NCBI RefSeq assembly: GCF_037176765.1
Contig: NC_090034.1
Coordinates: forward strand, 20,617,375-20,681,374
Length of the DNA stretch: 64,000 bases
Direction of reading: 5' to 3'
Origin: Anolis sagrei
Taxonomy: Eukaryota > Chordata > Lepidosauria > Squamata > Anolidae
Position numbers and translations under genes: made by a program. Position 1 is the first letter of the stretch. Every line of letters begins with the position of its first letter. The notes below the pieces were generated by a model that did not search any database, was not told the origin of the DNA, and worked only from the letters and a program-made list of their open reading frames with translations. Shown piece after piece: positions 25,801-32,695 of this stretch.

Positions 25801-28800
25801 CACAAAGAGCTCCTTCAAGCCATTTAAAAACCCGGACAGGATTCCACAACTGCTCTGGCACATGGCTCACCAGTCTTTGCGTTTTCCCATTCACTTAACA
25901 TCAGATTTGGAATTTGAACCCACATCCTAAAATAAATGTTGGGATTACCTGTTCAGAACCTCTGTCAACAGCTGTGAAGACGCATGGATCTGCTTCCGAC
26001 GCTGAGAAGCAAAGAAAGAAAGGTTAACACAAGAGAATCACAAAACCTAGGCTGCATCTACACTGCAGACTTAATGCAGTTCGATATCCCTTTTAACTGC
26101 AATAGCTCAATGCTACTGCATTCCAGGAACTGCAGTCCACTGAGGCATCAGAACTCTCTTGCAGAGAATTTATGAAACTACAACTCCCACAATCCCATAG
26201 CAGTAAGCCATAGACATTAAAGTGGAGTGAAACAGCATTTATTCTACAGTGTAGGGAAGTACATTAAATTAACTGAAATTAATATTCTCATAAAATATTA
26301 GGGGAAGACAAGCAGGTCTGTAGTGACCAGAAAATATTATTTCAAAAAAATCCAAAAGGCAAGCCTTGATTTTGCCATTATATTTAAGGCTGTCCATTGT
26401 ATTTCCCAACTTGAGCATCTATGGTTTTTGGTGTCCATAGGCGAACCTGGAACCAAACCCCACAACAAACAACAACATCATCATCTAACGCCCACTATAG
26501 TAGTAATACTACTACTATAAATAATAGTATACTAAAAAAAATTATAACATATAATATATAATAATAATAAAATATAATAATATCAATGGCAAATTAAAGC
26601 AATGATAATAACAACAAGAGCCATAATAACAATAGTAATACATTATGGAACAAAATTTGAAATATTTTCTGTTCCTGGTTTGAAAGTGTTATTTCCTGTT
26701 TAATTATGTGGGACTTACTTTGAAAGTAGTTGTTATAATCCAGAAACTTAGTTTCTGTGGCTGCCACAAGCTATGTTCAATTGGTTGAAACTTGGTGAGG
26801 TATTCATGAAAAAACGAGATGTGCTATAGCAGGATGTCCCTCCCGCAAAAACAAAGTTTTTACAGTTTAATAAGTTTTCCCGATGTTTTTATGATAGAAC
26901 CAGTTAGGAAATGACATTTATGACCCAGCAACAAGAATCGTGTTACATAGTGTAATATAGCAAATAAGGATTAGAGTGGGATGGGAAGGGAATACCTCTT
27001 CTGCGACTTGTTCCTTTAAGTAGGAAAAAGGAACTCCGAGTAGATGAAGTGGCCTTCTTCCATTCTGCGCAATGGAGCCAGAAATCTGGGGAGACACCAG
27101 ACACATATTGATGGAAACGGATCTGTATCCAAACCTCGTTGGTGAAGAATGAAAGGCCACCCTTTCCTTCTCAAACAGGTCCGAAACAAGGGTACCTCCG
27201 TCCCGGTGGGATCCTCTTTCACCGCCATGAAGACTCGGGTGCCTTGGGTCGAGGTCACATTTACGTAGTCTTCCAGGATGGGTGGCCTCCGCAGCACCCT
27301 CTTGAAGTCCCTTCCATTTGGGGGTGTCACCTGTAAAGGCCTCATGCCGTCCAGCCCTGAAACATTCGAGGAAACGAAGCTTGGAGTTCTGCAAAAACAG
27401 GACACCCCCAAAAAAAGAGAGCAGTCAGATCTGACGTTGTCCTTTGAGACCAAGGCGGAAATGCTGCCCCAAAAGTCGGCTGTCTGCTGACACCAAAACT
27501 GTGGAACTCCCTGCCATAAGAGGGTGACCACTCCATATTTTAAAAGGCCCTGGAGTTCCCCTAGAGCTCACCGTGCGTCTTGAGATTCAGAATGAGGCGA
27601 AAGAGGAGGAGAGATGTCCCCTTTGCAAGGAACTTGAGCGTCCGTTCTGTCATCGGCTCCAAAGTCCAGCTTCTTTACGGCCTCAAGGCGCCTCTGCCGT
27701 TTTGGCTTGGGAGCTTTCGGGCCCGAGGAGAAGAGAGAGAAATGGCTTTTATAGACCCAAAATAGGTTTCTTACAACTCCCATCATCTCCAGCTAACACA
27801 AAGGCCACAGCCCTATTTTAGCGTGACAGAGTTAGACTATTGCCCATGCCTGGTCTAGATATATCTTGACCAGGCAAGGGCAAATTTGGGCCCTCCAGGT
27901 GTTTTGGACTTCAACTCCCGCAATTCCTAATAACCCCAGGCCCTTTACTTTTCTCCCTCAGTCACTTAAGCTATTAGGAATTGCGGAAATCCAAAACACC
28001 TGGAGGGCCCAAGTTTGCCCATGCCTAATCTAGACTGTAGAATTGACACAGTTTGATGCCACTTGATCTGCCATAGCTTTGCAAAGCCTTTAACCGCCTC
28101 TGCAAGAGGGCTGGTGCCTCATTAAGCAACAAATTCTCACGATTCCATAGTATTGAGCTATGGCAGTTCAAGTGATGTCAAACTGCATCAAAATCCATCC
28201 TTTATTTTCTCTGTGCATAGTTTTGTTTTCCAAACAAGTACTTACAAGGCTATAAAAAGACCCTGTAAAACTAAAACCATTATCCCATAGAACTGAGTTG
28301 TGGCAATCCAGTTGGAATCAAACTGCATCTACTATATCGTATGGAGGCACCCTTTACTCCCAAGATTCTAACCAACTTTGCAGGGCTGCAGTGAGGATAA
28401 AACACAGGAACAAAGTTTTTAGTGTATAGTGTGATAATCTCCAAAAATATGCAAACTCTGAAAAAAATAAATCCAAAATCCTTTGTACCCCAAGCATTTT
28501 GGAAAAGGGAGATTGCATCGGGCGCAACCTGCAAACTTACTTTGGTTGGCTTCATACTCTTCGGGTGGTGGATCTTCTGCGTGCATCGGGACGCATTCTG
28601 GATTTGGGGGTTTTTCCTTGGCCTTTGGGAGGACCTGATCTTTAGCATCCCTTTTGATGTCCAGATGGCAACCTACAACAGTGGGTTTCTTATCCAAATC
28701 TGCTGCACAGAGAGCCTCCTCGAAGGTCCGCTTTTGGCTCCGGAGTTTGGAGACTTTATGAGATGGAGCTTGAGGGGTTTCCTCTGTCAGAAAGAGAGAA

Positions 28801-29205
28801 GCAGGTCCAATCTTAGTAAGTAAACATCTTAAAATCTCTCTTTAACAAACAACCAAACCTCATCCTTTATTACAATCAATGGATCATTAGGCAACTCATA
28901 AAAAACACAGTAACAGCACAGTAAAATAATAATGATAATAATAAGGTATAATCATCATCACCACCACCATCATCAATAGTTTCACCTCAATAATAACAAT
29001 AAAGTATAATCACCATTACCATTATCATCATCATAGAGTCTCACCTCAATAATAATAGTAATAACAATATAATATAATAATATGGTATAATAATGATAAT
29101 CATCATCAGCTATAGAGCCTCACCTCAGTAATAATAATAATAACAACAACAACAGTAACAATATAATGGTACCATTACCATCATCACGATCTATACTCTG
29201 CCCTC

Positions 29206-29240
<35 letters not shown>

Positions 29241-29464
29241 CAACAACAACAAGGTGTTGTCATTATCACCATCATAATCATCAATAGAGTCTCATCTCAA
29301 TAATAACAACAACAACAAAACAACAACAATATAATGGTACCATTACCACCACCATCATCATGTATACTCTCACCTCAACAACAACATGATATAATCATCA
29401 TCACCTTCATCATCTATAGAGTCTCACCTCAACAACAACAACAACCATATAATGGTATAATTGC

Positions 29465-29501
<37 letters not shown>

Positions 29502-32500
29502 TATAATCTCACCTCAATAATAATAATAATAATATGGTATAGTCATCATCATCTACAGAGTCTCACTCCAACAACAACAACAATAATATGGTATAATCAT
29601 CATCACCATTATCATCTATAGAGTCTCACCTCAATAATATTAATATTAATATTAATAATAATATGGTGAAGTCGTCATCTGAATAATAATAGTTTGAATC
29701 CCGCTTTCATCTCTGTGATTGAGACCCAAAGCGGCTCACAACAATTTAAAAACTACATTTAAAAATCTCCAGCGTGGGGTCGAGGAGCTGACCATCTCTC
29801 CGTTGCCATGGACCGACCACTTCCTGGTCAGATTTAGGCTCACTGCGCCCTCTAACCTCTGCAGAGGTGGAGGACCCATTAAGTTGGTCCGCCCCAGGAG
29901 GCTTATGGATCCGGATGGATTCCTGATGGCTCTTGGGGAGTTTCCCGCCGCCTCGGTAGGTGATCCTGTCGAGGCCCTGGTCACTCTCTGGAATGGGGAG
30001 ATGACTAGGGCAATTGACACGATCGCTCCGGAACGTCCCCTCTCAAGTAGCCGAGCTAAACCAGCTCCCTGGTTCACCGAGGAGCTGGCAGCGATGAAGC
30101 GAAGGAAGAGGGAACTAGAGAGTGTGTGGCGTTCAGATCCGAGTGAGCCAAATCGAACACGGTTTGTGTCCTTTTTAAGGGCATATGCCGCGGCAATAAA
30201 AGCCGCAAAGAAGGCCTTCTTTGCGGCCACTATTGCGTCTGCAAAGAACCGTCCGGCTGAGCTGTTCCGAATTGTCAGAGGCCTTTTAAATCCCACCACT
30301 CAAGGTGGGAACCCTGACGATTCGACTTCTCGCTGTGAAGCTTTTGCTCAGTTCTTTACAGACAAAGTCGCTTTGATCCGTTCTGGTCTGGATACCATGT
30401 TAATGGCAGTCTCTGAGGATGTAACACGAGCACCTGCTTGTCCAGTTTTGATGGATTCATTTCAATTGGTGAAACCCGAGGATGTGGACAAGATACTTGG
30501 AGGAATGAGGCCAACCACATGCATCCTGGACCCCTGCCCATCCTGGCTTCTAAAGGAGGCCAGAGGGGGATTGGCTGAGTGGGTTAAGGTGGTGGTTAAT
30601 GCTTCCCTTCGGGAAGGCAAGATTCCAGCGAGCTTAAAACAAGCTATAATAAAACCGCTGTTGAAGAAACCATCACTGGACCCCACTAAATTCGACAACT
30701 ATCGGCCAGTTTCCAATCTCCCCTTCTTGGGCAAAGTCTTGGAACGTGTGGTGGCCTCACAACTCCAGGTATTCTTGGTAGACACGGATTATCTAGACCC
30801 GGCACAGTCTGGCTTTAGGCCGGGACATGGTACCGAGACAGCCTTGGTCGCCTTAGTGGATGATCTGCGCCGGGAGCTCGACAGGGGGAGTGTGTCCCTG
30901 TTGGTGCTGCTTGACCTCTCAGCGGCCTTCGATACCGTCGACCATGGTATCCTTCTGGGACGCCTCGCAGGGATGGGTCTTGGAGGTACTGTTTTGCAGT
31001 GGCTCCGGTCATTCCTGGAGGGTCGATCTCAGAAGGTGTTGTTGGGGGACACCTGTTCCACCCCACAACCATTGTCTTGTGGGGTTCCTCAGGGCTCAAT
31101 ATTGTCTCCCATGTTGTTTAACATCTACATGAAGCCGCTGGGGGAGATCATCCGGAGTTTCGGGGTACGGTGTCATCTGTACGCGGATGATGTCCAACTC
31201 TGTCACTCCTTTCCACCTGCTACTAAGGAGGCTGTCCAGGTCCTGAACCGGTGCCTGGCCGCTGTGACGGTCTGGATGAGGGCGAACAAATTGAAATTGA
31301 ATCCAGACAAGACAGAGGTACTCCTGGTCAGTCGCAAGGCCGAACAGGGCATAGGGTTACAGCCTGTGTTGAATGGGGCCGCACTCCCCCTGAAGATGCA
31401 GGTTCGCAGCTTGGGTGTGACCCTGGACTCTTCGCTGAGCCTGGAACCCCAGGTTTCGGTGGTGACCAGGGGAGCATTTGCACAGCTAAAGCTTGTGCGC
31501 CAGCTGCGCCCATACCTTGGGAAGTCTGACTTGGCCACGGTAGTCCACGCTCTGGTTACATCCCGTTTAGACTACTGCAACGCTCTCTACGTGGGGTTGC
31601 CTTTGAAGACAGCTCGGAAGCTCCAACTAGTCCAACGCTCGGCAGCCATGATTTTAACAGGAGCGGAGCGCAGGGAGCATACAACCCCCCTGTTGCGCCA
31701 ACTCCACTGGCTACCGATCTGCTACCGGGCTGAATTCAAAGTGCTGGCGTTGGCCTTTAAAGCCCTAAACGGTTCCGGCCCAAGCTACCTATCTGACCGC
31801 ATCTCTGCCTATGAACCCACCAGGAGTTTGAGATCTTCCGGGGAGACCCTGCTCTCGATCCCGCCTGCTTCTCAAGCTCGGCTGGCGGGGACGAGAGATA
31901 GGGCCTTCTCGGTGGTGGCTCCTCGGCTGTGGAACGCCCTTCCTACGGACATTAGACTAGCACCATCTCTAATGGTATTCCGCAAAAAGGTGAAGACCTG
32001 GATGTTTGTGCAGGCGTTTGAGTAATTTAGTGCAATCTGGTAATGGAACATAGGAATGGAACAATGGACGACGAACCTGGACTACGCTTGGATGATGAGA
32101 AGATTGGGTACGGTTGTTTTTTGTAATAATTGCGCATTGTAATTGCTTATTGGTAATTTATGGATAATGTGTTAAGTCAATTGTTATATGTTGTATGGAA
32201 CCACTGCTGTTTCTACTGTTTTTACTGTTTGTTAAACGGCCGTGAGTCGCCTTCGGGCTTGAGATACAGCGGTATATAAGCAAAGTAAATAAATAATTAA
32301 TAAATAAATATAGTATTAAATCATGTTTATATAATATTCAATTAAATATTAAATCATATACGATTTATTAAACAGCAAATATATTATTATATCATACTGA
32401 TATATTTAATGTATTGTTAAATTCAAAGTGGTATCAAACTGCGTTGATTCCCCAGTGTATATGCCTCTCCAACGCACATATCCATGCAAATTGGGAGTAA

Positions 32501-32695
32501 GGGGATTATGCAGTGCCTTTCCCTGGCTGCATAAGTGGTACCAAACTGCGTTAATTCCCCGGTGTAGATGCGACCCCAAACCCAGCTTTTTAGGGCCTCA
32601 CCTTCCAGCTCAGCCAAGACTTCCAGCTCATCTGCGAACTGCTCCTCGAACTCATCTTCAATGCCATACAGATCCTCCTGATAATCCTCTTCCAT
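5519..32695 (-). CDS. CHTF18: CTF18, large subunit of the alternative clamp loader
   Basis: Nuclear AAA+ ATPase of the CTF18-RFC complex, which loads PCNA on the leading strand with RFC2-5, DCC1 and CTF8 and supports cohesion and checkpoint signalling. Twenty-two exons join without a phase conflict into about 982 codons (human about 975), starting [20 protein letters not shown]. The N-terminal third is acidic and weakly conserved. The ATPase core has Walker [10 protein letters not shown] (about 388-396), Walker B CLVIDEID (DEID about 449-452) and sensor 1 in CICND (N about 500). The C terminus ends ..[21 protein letters not shown], the segment that in the family binds DCC1-CTF8 and polymerase epsilon. 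All key residues are present and I see no break. Exon 7 has two possible acceptors 9 bases apart. Introns carry a full-length L1 (intron 6), an L2 (intron 1), a solo LTR and several minisatellites. The gene starts head to head with RPUSD1. Confidence 0.97.
6245..6302 (-). CDS. CHTF18: CHTF18 exon 21
   Basis: 58 bases between TTTCCACAG and GTATGT, encoding [19 protein letters not shown]; phase 0 in, 1 out. Confidence 0.93.
6400..6660 (-). repeat. CR1-type fragments
   Basis: GATGGCCATCTGTTGGGAGGGATCAGA..GGCAGAATGGGG..GGACTAGA words, the reverse of the CR1-like array motif. Two degenerate copies. The rest of the intron (6660-7190) shows nothing I recognise. Confidence 0.5.
7193..7312 (-). CDS. 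CHTF18: CHTF18 exon 20
   Basis: 120 bases, 40 codons, encoding ..[20 protein letters not shown]..; phase 0 to 0, CTTAG acceptor and GTGAGT donor. A purine-rich (GGAAA)n tract follows upstream at 7313-7400. Confidence 0.94.
7552..7680 (-). mobile_element. Jockey-like LINE 3' tail fragment
   Basis: Matches the 3' end of the LINE at 44040-45220 (GTCAGG..AAATGTCCTTTGGCCA..TGGC..GAAGTGCT), ending at CTCCTGACAAGAAAAAT on the minus strand. Short and diverged. Confidence 0.5.
7753..7897 (-). CDS. CHTF18: CHTF18 exon 19
   Basis: 145 bases encoding ..[20 protein letters not shown].., a strongly conserved block; acceptor CCCTAG, donor GTGAGC. Confidence 0.95.
8208..8268 (-). mobile_element. Hairpin MITE arm
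   Basis: GGAATTGTGGGAGTTGAAGTTCAAACACCTGGAGGGC.. is one arm of the palindromic family seen whole at 63386-63510. Confidence 0.6.
8313..8443 (-). CDS. CHTF18: CHTF18 exon 18
   Basis: 131 bases encoding [20 protein letters not shown] and on to ..LFALEP; GTGAGT donor, CTCAG acceptor. Confidence 0.95.
8521..8625. repeat. Compound microsatellite (TTA)n(GAA)n
   Basis: About 15 ATT units followed by about 12 GAA units in a CHTF18 intron; the long Leu/Ile/Glu open frames here are artefacts. Confidence 0.85.
8860..9009 (-). CDS. CHTF18: CHTF18 exon 17
   Basis: 150 bases, 50 codons, encoding [20 protein letters not shown] to ..[11 protein letters not shown]; same exon length as I recall for human. 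Acceptor AATGCAG has a weak pyrimidine tract. Confidence 0.9.
9315..9725. repeat. AAT/GAT-rich simple-sequence region
   Basis: Irregular AATAAT and GATAAT runs, interrupted by one CR1-like word at 9550-9610. No coding signal. Confidence 0.8.
9735..10372. mobile_element. hAT-like MITE with GAAGGCTTTCAT ends
   Basis: Runs from TTGTTGTAAGTTTTTCAGACTG.. to ..ATGAAAGCCTTCGATAATAC. Both halves carry the same body (TGTATGGCCATGTTCC, ATTCCCTCCTAACG / TCAGGAGAGAATG) in opposite sense. The family recurs at 49070-49270, 53220-53335 and 58060-58180. Confidence 0.55.
10415..10639 (-). CDS. CHTF18: CHTF18 exon 16
   Basis: 225 bases, 75 codons, encoding [20 protein letters not shown] to ..[17 protein letters not shown] acceptor, GTCGGT donor (GT but weak). 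Confidence 0.95.
10829..11637 (-). mobile_element. Probable solo LTR of an LTR retroelement (fossil)
   Basis: About 0.8 kb that on the minus strand begins TGGTGTAGAG and ends ..CTCACAACACA, with a GC-richer middle and a polyadenylation-type AATAAA near its 3' side. No internal coding part is seen. It lies in CHTF18 intron 15 in the same sense as the gene. I found no clear target duplication, so the ends are approximate. Age cannot be judged from one copy. Confidence 0.45.
12092..12245 (-). CDS. CHTF18: CHTF18 exon 15
   Basis: 154 bases encoding ..[15 protein letters not shown].. to ..[14 protein letters not shown]; acceptor CCTCAAAG, donor GTACTG. Poorly conserved start, conserved GEHEK end. 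Confidence 0.92.
12685..12815 (-). CDS. CHTF18: CHTF18 exon 14
   Basis: 131 bases encoding [20 protein letters not shown] to ..[13 protein letters not shown]; acceptor TTTTGTCCCAG. Confidence 0.95.
13060..13500 (+). repeat. 19-bp-type minisatellite (CATCTAGCCCTCAT)
   Basis: More than 20 copies of ATCTAGCCCTCAT separated by variable ATCGTC/ATCATTGTC spacers. Four consecutive units near 13110-13190 keep a strict 19-bp period; the rest are degenerate. In CHTF18 intron 13. Confidence 0.85.
13510..13558. repeat. (ATC)n microsatellite
   Basis: About 14 uninterrupted ATC units at the edge of the minisatellite. Confidence 0.9.
13600..13740 (+). mobile_element. Helitron 5' fragment
   Basis: Shares ..CCAATTGACACCAAATTTGG..CACCTAACAA..CAATGTATGT with the start of the Helitron at 15986. 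A matching Helitron 3' end (CAACGCATGGCAGGGGA) lies at 14090-14118, so one copy may be interrupted between them. Confidence 0.6.
13846..13887. repeat. (CA)n microsatellite
   Basis: About 20 CA units. Confidence 0.9.
14088..14400 (-). mobile_element. Helitron 3' end and L2/CR1-type LINE tail
   Basis: 14088-14118 is a Helitron-type terminus (GCCACAGCAACGCATGGCAG). 14119-14175 is a TAG/TAC/TAA microsatellite. 14176-14260 reads on the minus strand as a LINE tail (..GGCCTCATGTAAGCTGCCCC..GGGGTATAAATAAAG), similar to 35583-35665. Confidence 0.6.
14522..14620 (-). CDS. CHTF18: CHTF18 exon 13
   Basis: 99 bases, 33 codons: [20 protein letters not shown] to ..[17 protein letters not shown] acceptor, GTAAGT donor. 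Confidence 0.96.
14798..14891 (-). CDS. CHTF18: CHTF18 exon 12
   Basis: 94 bases encoding [20 protein letters not shown] to ..RLVQRLQE, after sensor 1; acceptor ATCTCCTAG. Confidence 0.95.
15018..15229. mobile_element. Palindromic MITE (GGTGCATCTACACTG family)
   Basis: Begins GGTGCATCTACACTGTG and ends ..ACAGATGCACCC. Arms carry GCAATTAATGCAG..CCACTTTAA and CTACAACTCCCAGGA. Other copies lie near 26050, 28025, 33212, 33357, 46413, 48221, 58689-59430, 59814 and 62188. Confidence 0.75.
15415..15551 (-). CDS. CHTF18: CHTF18 exon 11 (sensor 1)
   Basis: 137 bases encoding [20 protein letters not shown] to ..RPIICICND(Q). The CICND motif holds the AAA+ sensor-1 Asn. Acceptor CCTACAG, donor GTAAGA. 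Confidence 0.96.
15986..16544 (+). mobile_element. Non-autonomous Helitron
   Basis: Begins TCTATATAAATAAAAATG after an A and ends ..CAACGCGTGGCAGGGGATGA CTAG before a T, with a short GC stem near the 3' end: the TC...CTAG layout of Helitrons, with no terminal inverted repeats. Its body carries modules (ACCAAACTTGGCACACAG, TGGGAGTTGTAGTTGCTGGG) that recur in reverse in the element at 38482-39196. No Rep/helicase coding. Confidence 0.75.
16840..16963 (-). CDS. CHTF18: CHTF18 exon 10 (Walker B)
   Basis: 124 bases encoding ..[17 protein letters not shown].. and the Walker B ..[12 protein letters not shown]; donor GTAAGG, acceptor CTTCTAG. Confidence 0.97.
17178..17275 (-). CDS. CHTF18: CHTF18 exon 9 (Walker A)
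   Basis: 98 bases encoding [20 protein letters not shown] to ..VVEMNA(S). The Walker A P-loop is complete. Confidence 0.97.
17290..17760. repeat. Degenerate tandem array (TTGCAACA..ACTGAATG)
   Basis: Four to six diverged units of about 85 bp with TATAATTCAAxAxxxxCATxGTGTGTTGCAACAxACxCACTGAAT and ATTAATATTA spacers. In CHTF18 intron 8. Confidence 0.65.
18062..18268 (-). CDS. CHTF18: CHTF18 exon 8
   Basis: 207 bases, 69 codons: [20 protein letters not shown] to ..DPQNRPKHK; acceptor TATCTTTCAG, donor GTCAGA. Entry to the ATPase core. Confidence 0.96.
18285..19035 (+). repeat. CR1-derived tandem array in CHTF18 intron 7
   Basis: About six units of roughly 120-130 bp, each with TTGGAAGGGACCCCCAAAGG, CATCTAGTCCAACCCCCTTC, CAACAGATGGCCATCCAG and CAGTxTATACTTCACTAGA. 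It starts less than 20 bases from the exon 8 acceptor. Confidence 0.8.
19318..19395 (+). mobile_element. Hairpin MITE arm
   Basis: CAGGCATGGGCAAACTTCGG..TTTCAGGTGTTTTGGACTTCA..ACAATTCTTAACAGCC, one arm of the family whole at 63386-63510. Confidence 0.65.
19419..19542 (-). CDS. CHTF18: CHTF18 exon 7
   Basis: Encodes ..[20 protein letters not shown].. to ..[14 protein letters not shown]. Two acceptors fit in frame: CTGCCTCAG (exon to 19542) or TTTTTGAAG (exon to 19551, adding three codons). The downstream half is conserved and the acidic start is not. Confidence 0.88.
19657..19673. repeat. L1 target-site duplication, copy 1
   Basis: AACTCAGAAGGACTTTT, identical to 25769-25785 on the other side of the L1. 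Confidence 0.9.
19971..23753 (-). CDS. L1 ORF2p: endonuclease and reverse transcriptase
   Basis: 1260 residues, full length for L1. The APE-type endonuclease (about 1-240) has LNVNGLNS (N14), QETH (E43), SRID (D210) and SDH (234-235), but the motif that is normally GDFN/GDYN reads GEYN (142-145). Reverse transcriptase has TPGPDGF, YRPISLL (531), DAEKAFD (601-607), [13 protein letters not shown] (657-669) and the catalytic FADD (701-704). The C-terminal part has a zinc-knuckle-like [18 protein letters not shown]. The protein nicks target DNA and copies its own RNA. The start codon lies inside the end of ORF1, so the two frames overlap by 14 bases. Confidence 0.95.
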   Translation of the reverse strand: MMMHEQNLNIYSLNVNGLNSPNKRKRLFHQINKGNFHITALQETHICNKHIAHLAQKKLGKEYYSSFEKKKRGVVIYVKREIPSELVFKDQEGRMVAIRIFIGNKKTLICNIYAPNGPKTKFIDALKENIQKIDYDNLIITGEYNGILDKNLDKSSIKPRHTKADKALLPKKFLSLKEDLNLQDAWRHRHPGEKDYTFFSSRHKTWSRIDMIWLTNSLAINICKIQIRPRDLSDHCPIIMELYNKPESKRWRLNEYLLKSEEDILSNKELIKDFFNINDTGEVSPQIVWDSLKAVMRGNLIKQNAIRNKKRNKEMKEIEKEMEEKEQALKKDPQNNCIITKLNTLKRRKHQLDLETIAKSYKYVKQQHFEQADKPGKWLARKVKRKKQSTYITKIRRGENLITTNGAIQEEFHNFFTKLYSKEAIKEEKITQYLANLRLGKITEEQREGLNKEITSQEIEDAIKELDSSKTPGPDGFSALFYKSMKKEITPHLKKIMNLAMKTSNIPDTWKEAEIVLIGKENTDPTEVQNYRPISLLNTDYKIYTNILAKRFKTLLKGWIGDEQAGFLPSRGVKDNIRTIIDSIEYYDINIQKEVAWLSLDAEKAFDNLSWSFLKLLLEEIDIGFHFKNAINAIYTDQTARIIINNQKTDKITITKGTRQGCPLSPLLFIFALETLLKSIREDKEIIGLKVAKQNYKTKAFADDVICIIEDPVKNIRKWLEKIEQFGEVAGFKLNKNKTVILTKNMPKPKQEKLTTITGFKVCSKIKYLGIWIMARNAQLFKNNYETTWAKVKTDLSNWRFLNLSLLGRIALIKMNILPRLLYLFQNVPIIRNNTVFDKWKKDIGKFVWNGKKARIKHKIMIDKKERGGFGLPNLKTYFEACALDWLREWVLLKNEKILELEGFNLRVGWHAYLWYDKIRTEKNFGNHFIRSALIKVWNRYKRHFHTRTPLWVSPIEATQRRLLGWNKWPTYRDLLKYNKNDNTWNLKSQKELEGSIENITWLQHHQLNEGYKQDLKIGFEVKETMWDKILKSEKKTITKIHNLLLEWETETEGVKDCMVTWAKNFGREIKFQEWQNIWRKKIKYTYSTSLKENWLKCFHRWHLTPQKLSLMYRGYKNNCWKCKTNVGSYFHLWWTCPVARKFWKEIRTESQKFFKKDIPLKPEIFLLGLTEKDIKFEQNDDKIFTYITTAARLTYAKKWKEEGRPNVEQWLEKLRDIKDMDKLTFLLKKGSGNPPPKTSWDMVEEYETKREEKGSDIGL
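23740..24801 (-). CDS. L1 ORF1p: RNA-binding chaperone
   Basis: 353 residues. A Glu/Lys/Gln-rich N-terminal half forms a long coiled coil (about 30-150) and is expected to trimerise. It is followed by an RRM-like region (about 150-240, with [20 protein letters not shown]) and a C-terminal domain (about 245-300, [20 protein letters not shown]). The tail is very acidic (..[14 protein letters not shown]). L1 ORF1 proteins coat the element RNA. The stop codon overlaps the ORF2 start region. Confidence 0.92.
   Translation of the reverse strand: MSAQKAKMEKEINEPKMLGRKGSGQEENLLKGIWKELQKITEKMSENQEANQKELKTITERQISHQTQLDLIRKELKEDIGQIKKELTEASSEIKMIKIENKTLVKSQKKIQNNLEELQNKNEKLERELERLHQKETEYYLRFRNLQEEAQEELRPKIINMLATYLGKQEETMEQEIDRTYRVQTKFAKQNNLTKDVLVSFTRKHTRDEILTQTNKNPIIREGKKIIVLKETPQAILTRRKKYFFLTQELKRIKVRFRWEKTEGMMITYNERKYWIKTEEKAREFYNMLKREQPSIGGDKHHNTGRMKKRARPPSSEEEEHKLDQATALPEEKDEGDLEEEEEIEDTINNDDA
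25769..25785. repeat. L1 target-site duplication, copy 2
   Basis: AACTCAGAAGGACTTTT, matching 19657-19673. Confidence 0.9.
25949..26001 (-). CDS. CHTF18: CHTF18 exon 6
   Basis: 53 bases encoding [17 protein letters not shown](S); CTTCTCAG acceptor, GTAATC donor. Confidence 0.88.
26050..26256. mobile_element. Palindromic MITE copy
   Basis: GGCTGCATCTACACTGCAG at the left and TATTCTACAGTGTAGG at the right, with complementary ACTGCA and CTACAACTCCCA arms. Confidence 0.7.
26996..27085 (-). CDS. CHTF18: CHTF18 exon 5
   Basis: 90 bases, 30 codons: [20 protein letters not shown] then [20 protein letters not shown] matches the vertebrate family. CTCCCCAG acceptor, GTATTC donor. Confidence 0.93.
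27196..27388 (-). CDS. CHTF18: CHTF18 exon 4
   Basis: 193 bases encoding ..[20 protein letters not shown].. to ..[18 protein letters not shown] is conserved with human. Acceptor TTTTTGCAG, donor GTACCC. Confidence 0.94.
27572..27713 (-). CDS. CHTF18: CHTF18 exon 3
   Basis: 142 bases encoding (T)[20 protein letters not shown] to ..SESQDA(R), a basic nuclear-localisation-like stretch followed by a Ser/Pro region. Acceptor GCCCGAAAG, donor GTGAGC. Confidence 0.9.
27868..28035. mobile_element. Hairpin MITE (GGCCCTCCAGGTGTTTTGGA)
   Basis: Left arm ..GGGCCCTCCAGGTGTTTTGG..AACTCCCGCAATTCCTAATA and right arm ..TATTAGGAATTGCGG..CAAAACACCTGGAGGGCCC form a long inverted repeat. Confidence 0.8.
28050..28355. 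mobile_element. Palindromic MITE fragments
   Basis: Two partial copies of the GATGCACCC-type palindrome (GTTTGATGCCACTTGA..GCCATAGCTTTGCAAAG; CATAGTATTGAGCTATGGCA..CAAACTGCATCA). Confidence 0.6.
28541..28783 (-). CDS. CHTF18: CHTF18 exon 2
   Basis: 243 bases encoding (E)[20 protein letters not shown] to ..[10 protein letters not shown]. Contains RTFEEAL, conserved with human; the rest is low-complexity and charged. TCTGACAG acceptor, GTAAGT donor. Confidence 0.92.
28925..29690 (+). repeat. Higher-order trinucleotide satellite
   Basis: About eight units of roughly 65-110 bp, each with AATAATAAT or AACAACAAC runs, ATGGTATAAT, ATCATCATC runs and CTATAGAGTCTCACCTCAA. Nested trinucleotide runs inside a longer period. 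Open frames are artefacts. Confidence 0.8.
29762..32317 (+). mobile_element. L2-clade LINE, 5' truncated, open RT frame
   Basis: Starts inside the last endonuclease motif (..[10 protein letters not shown]) and keeps the whole reverse transcriptase and C-terminal region in one frame to a stop at 32023-32025. RT motifs: [60 protein letters not shown] and catalytic YADD. The 3' UTR has the L2-type CGTGAGTCGCCTTCGGGCTT..AGCGGTATATAAG and an AATAAATA tail. In CHTF18 intron 1, antisense to the gene. A 29690-29760 piece in front looks like a reversed LINE tail. Confidence 0.85.
32602..32695 (-). CDS. CHTF18: CHTF18 exon 1 (start codon)
   Basis: ATG at 32695-32693; 31 codons plus one base ([20 protein letters not shown] to ..LEVLAELE), close to the human N terminus; donor GTGAGG. 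Confidence 0.95.

Noticed and set aside
26918-27394. 158-codon frame joining two CHTF18 exons
   Set aside because: It covers exon 5 in the right frame but exon 4 in the wrong one; a GT..AG intron between them restores both.
29334-29621. His/Ile/Gln-repeat open frame
   Set aside because: Trinucleotide satellite read as protein.
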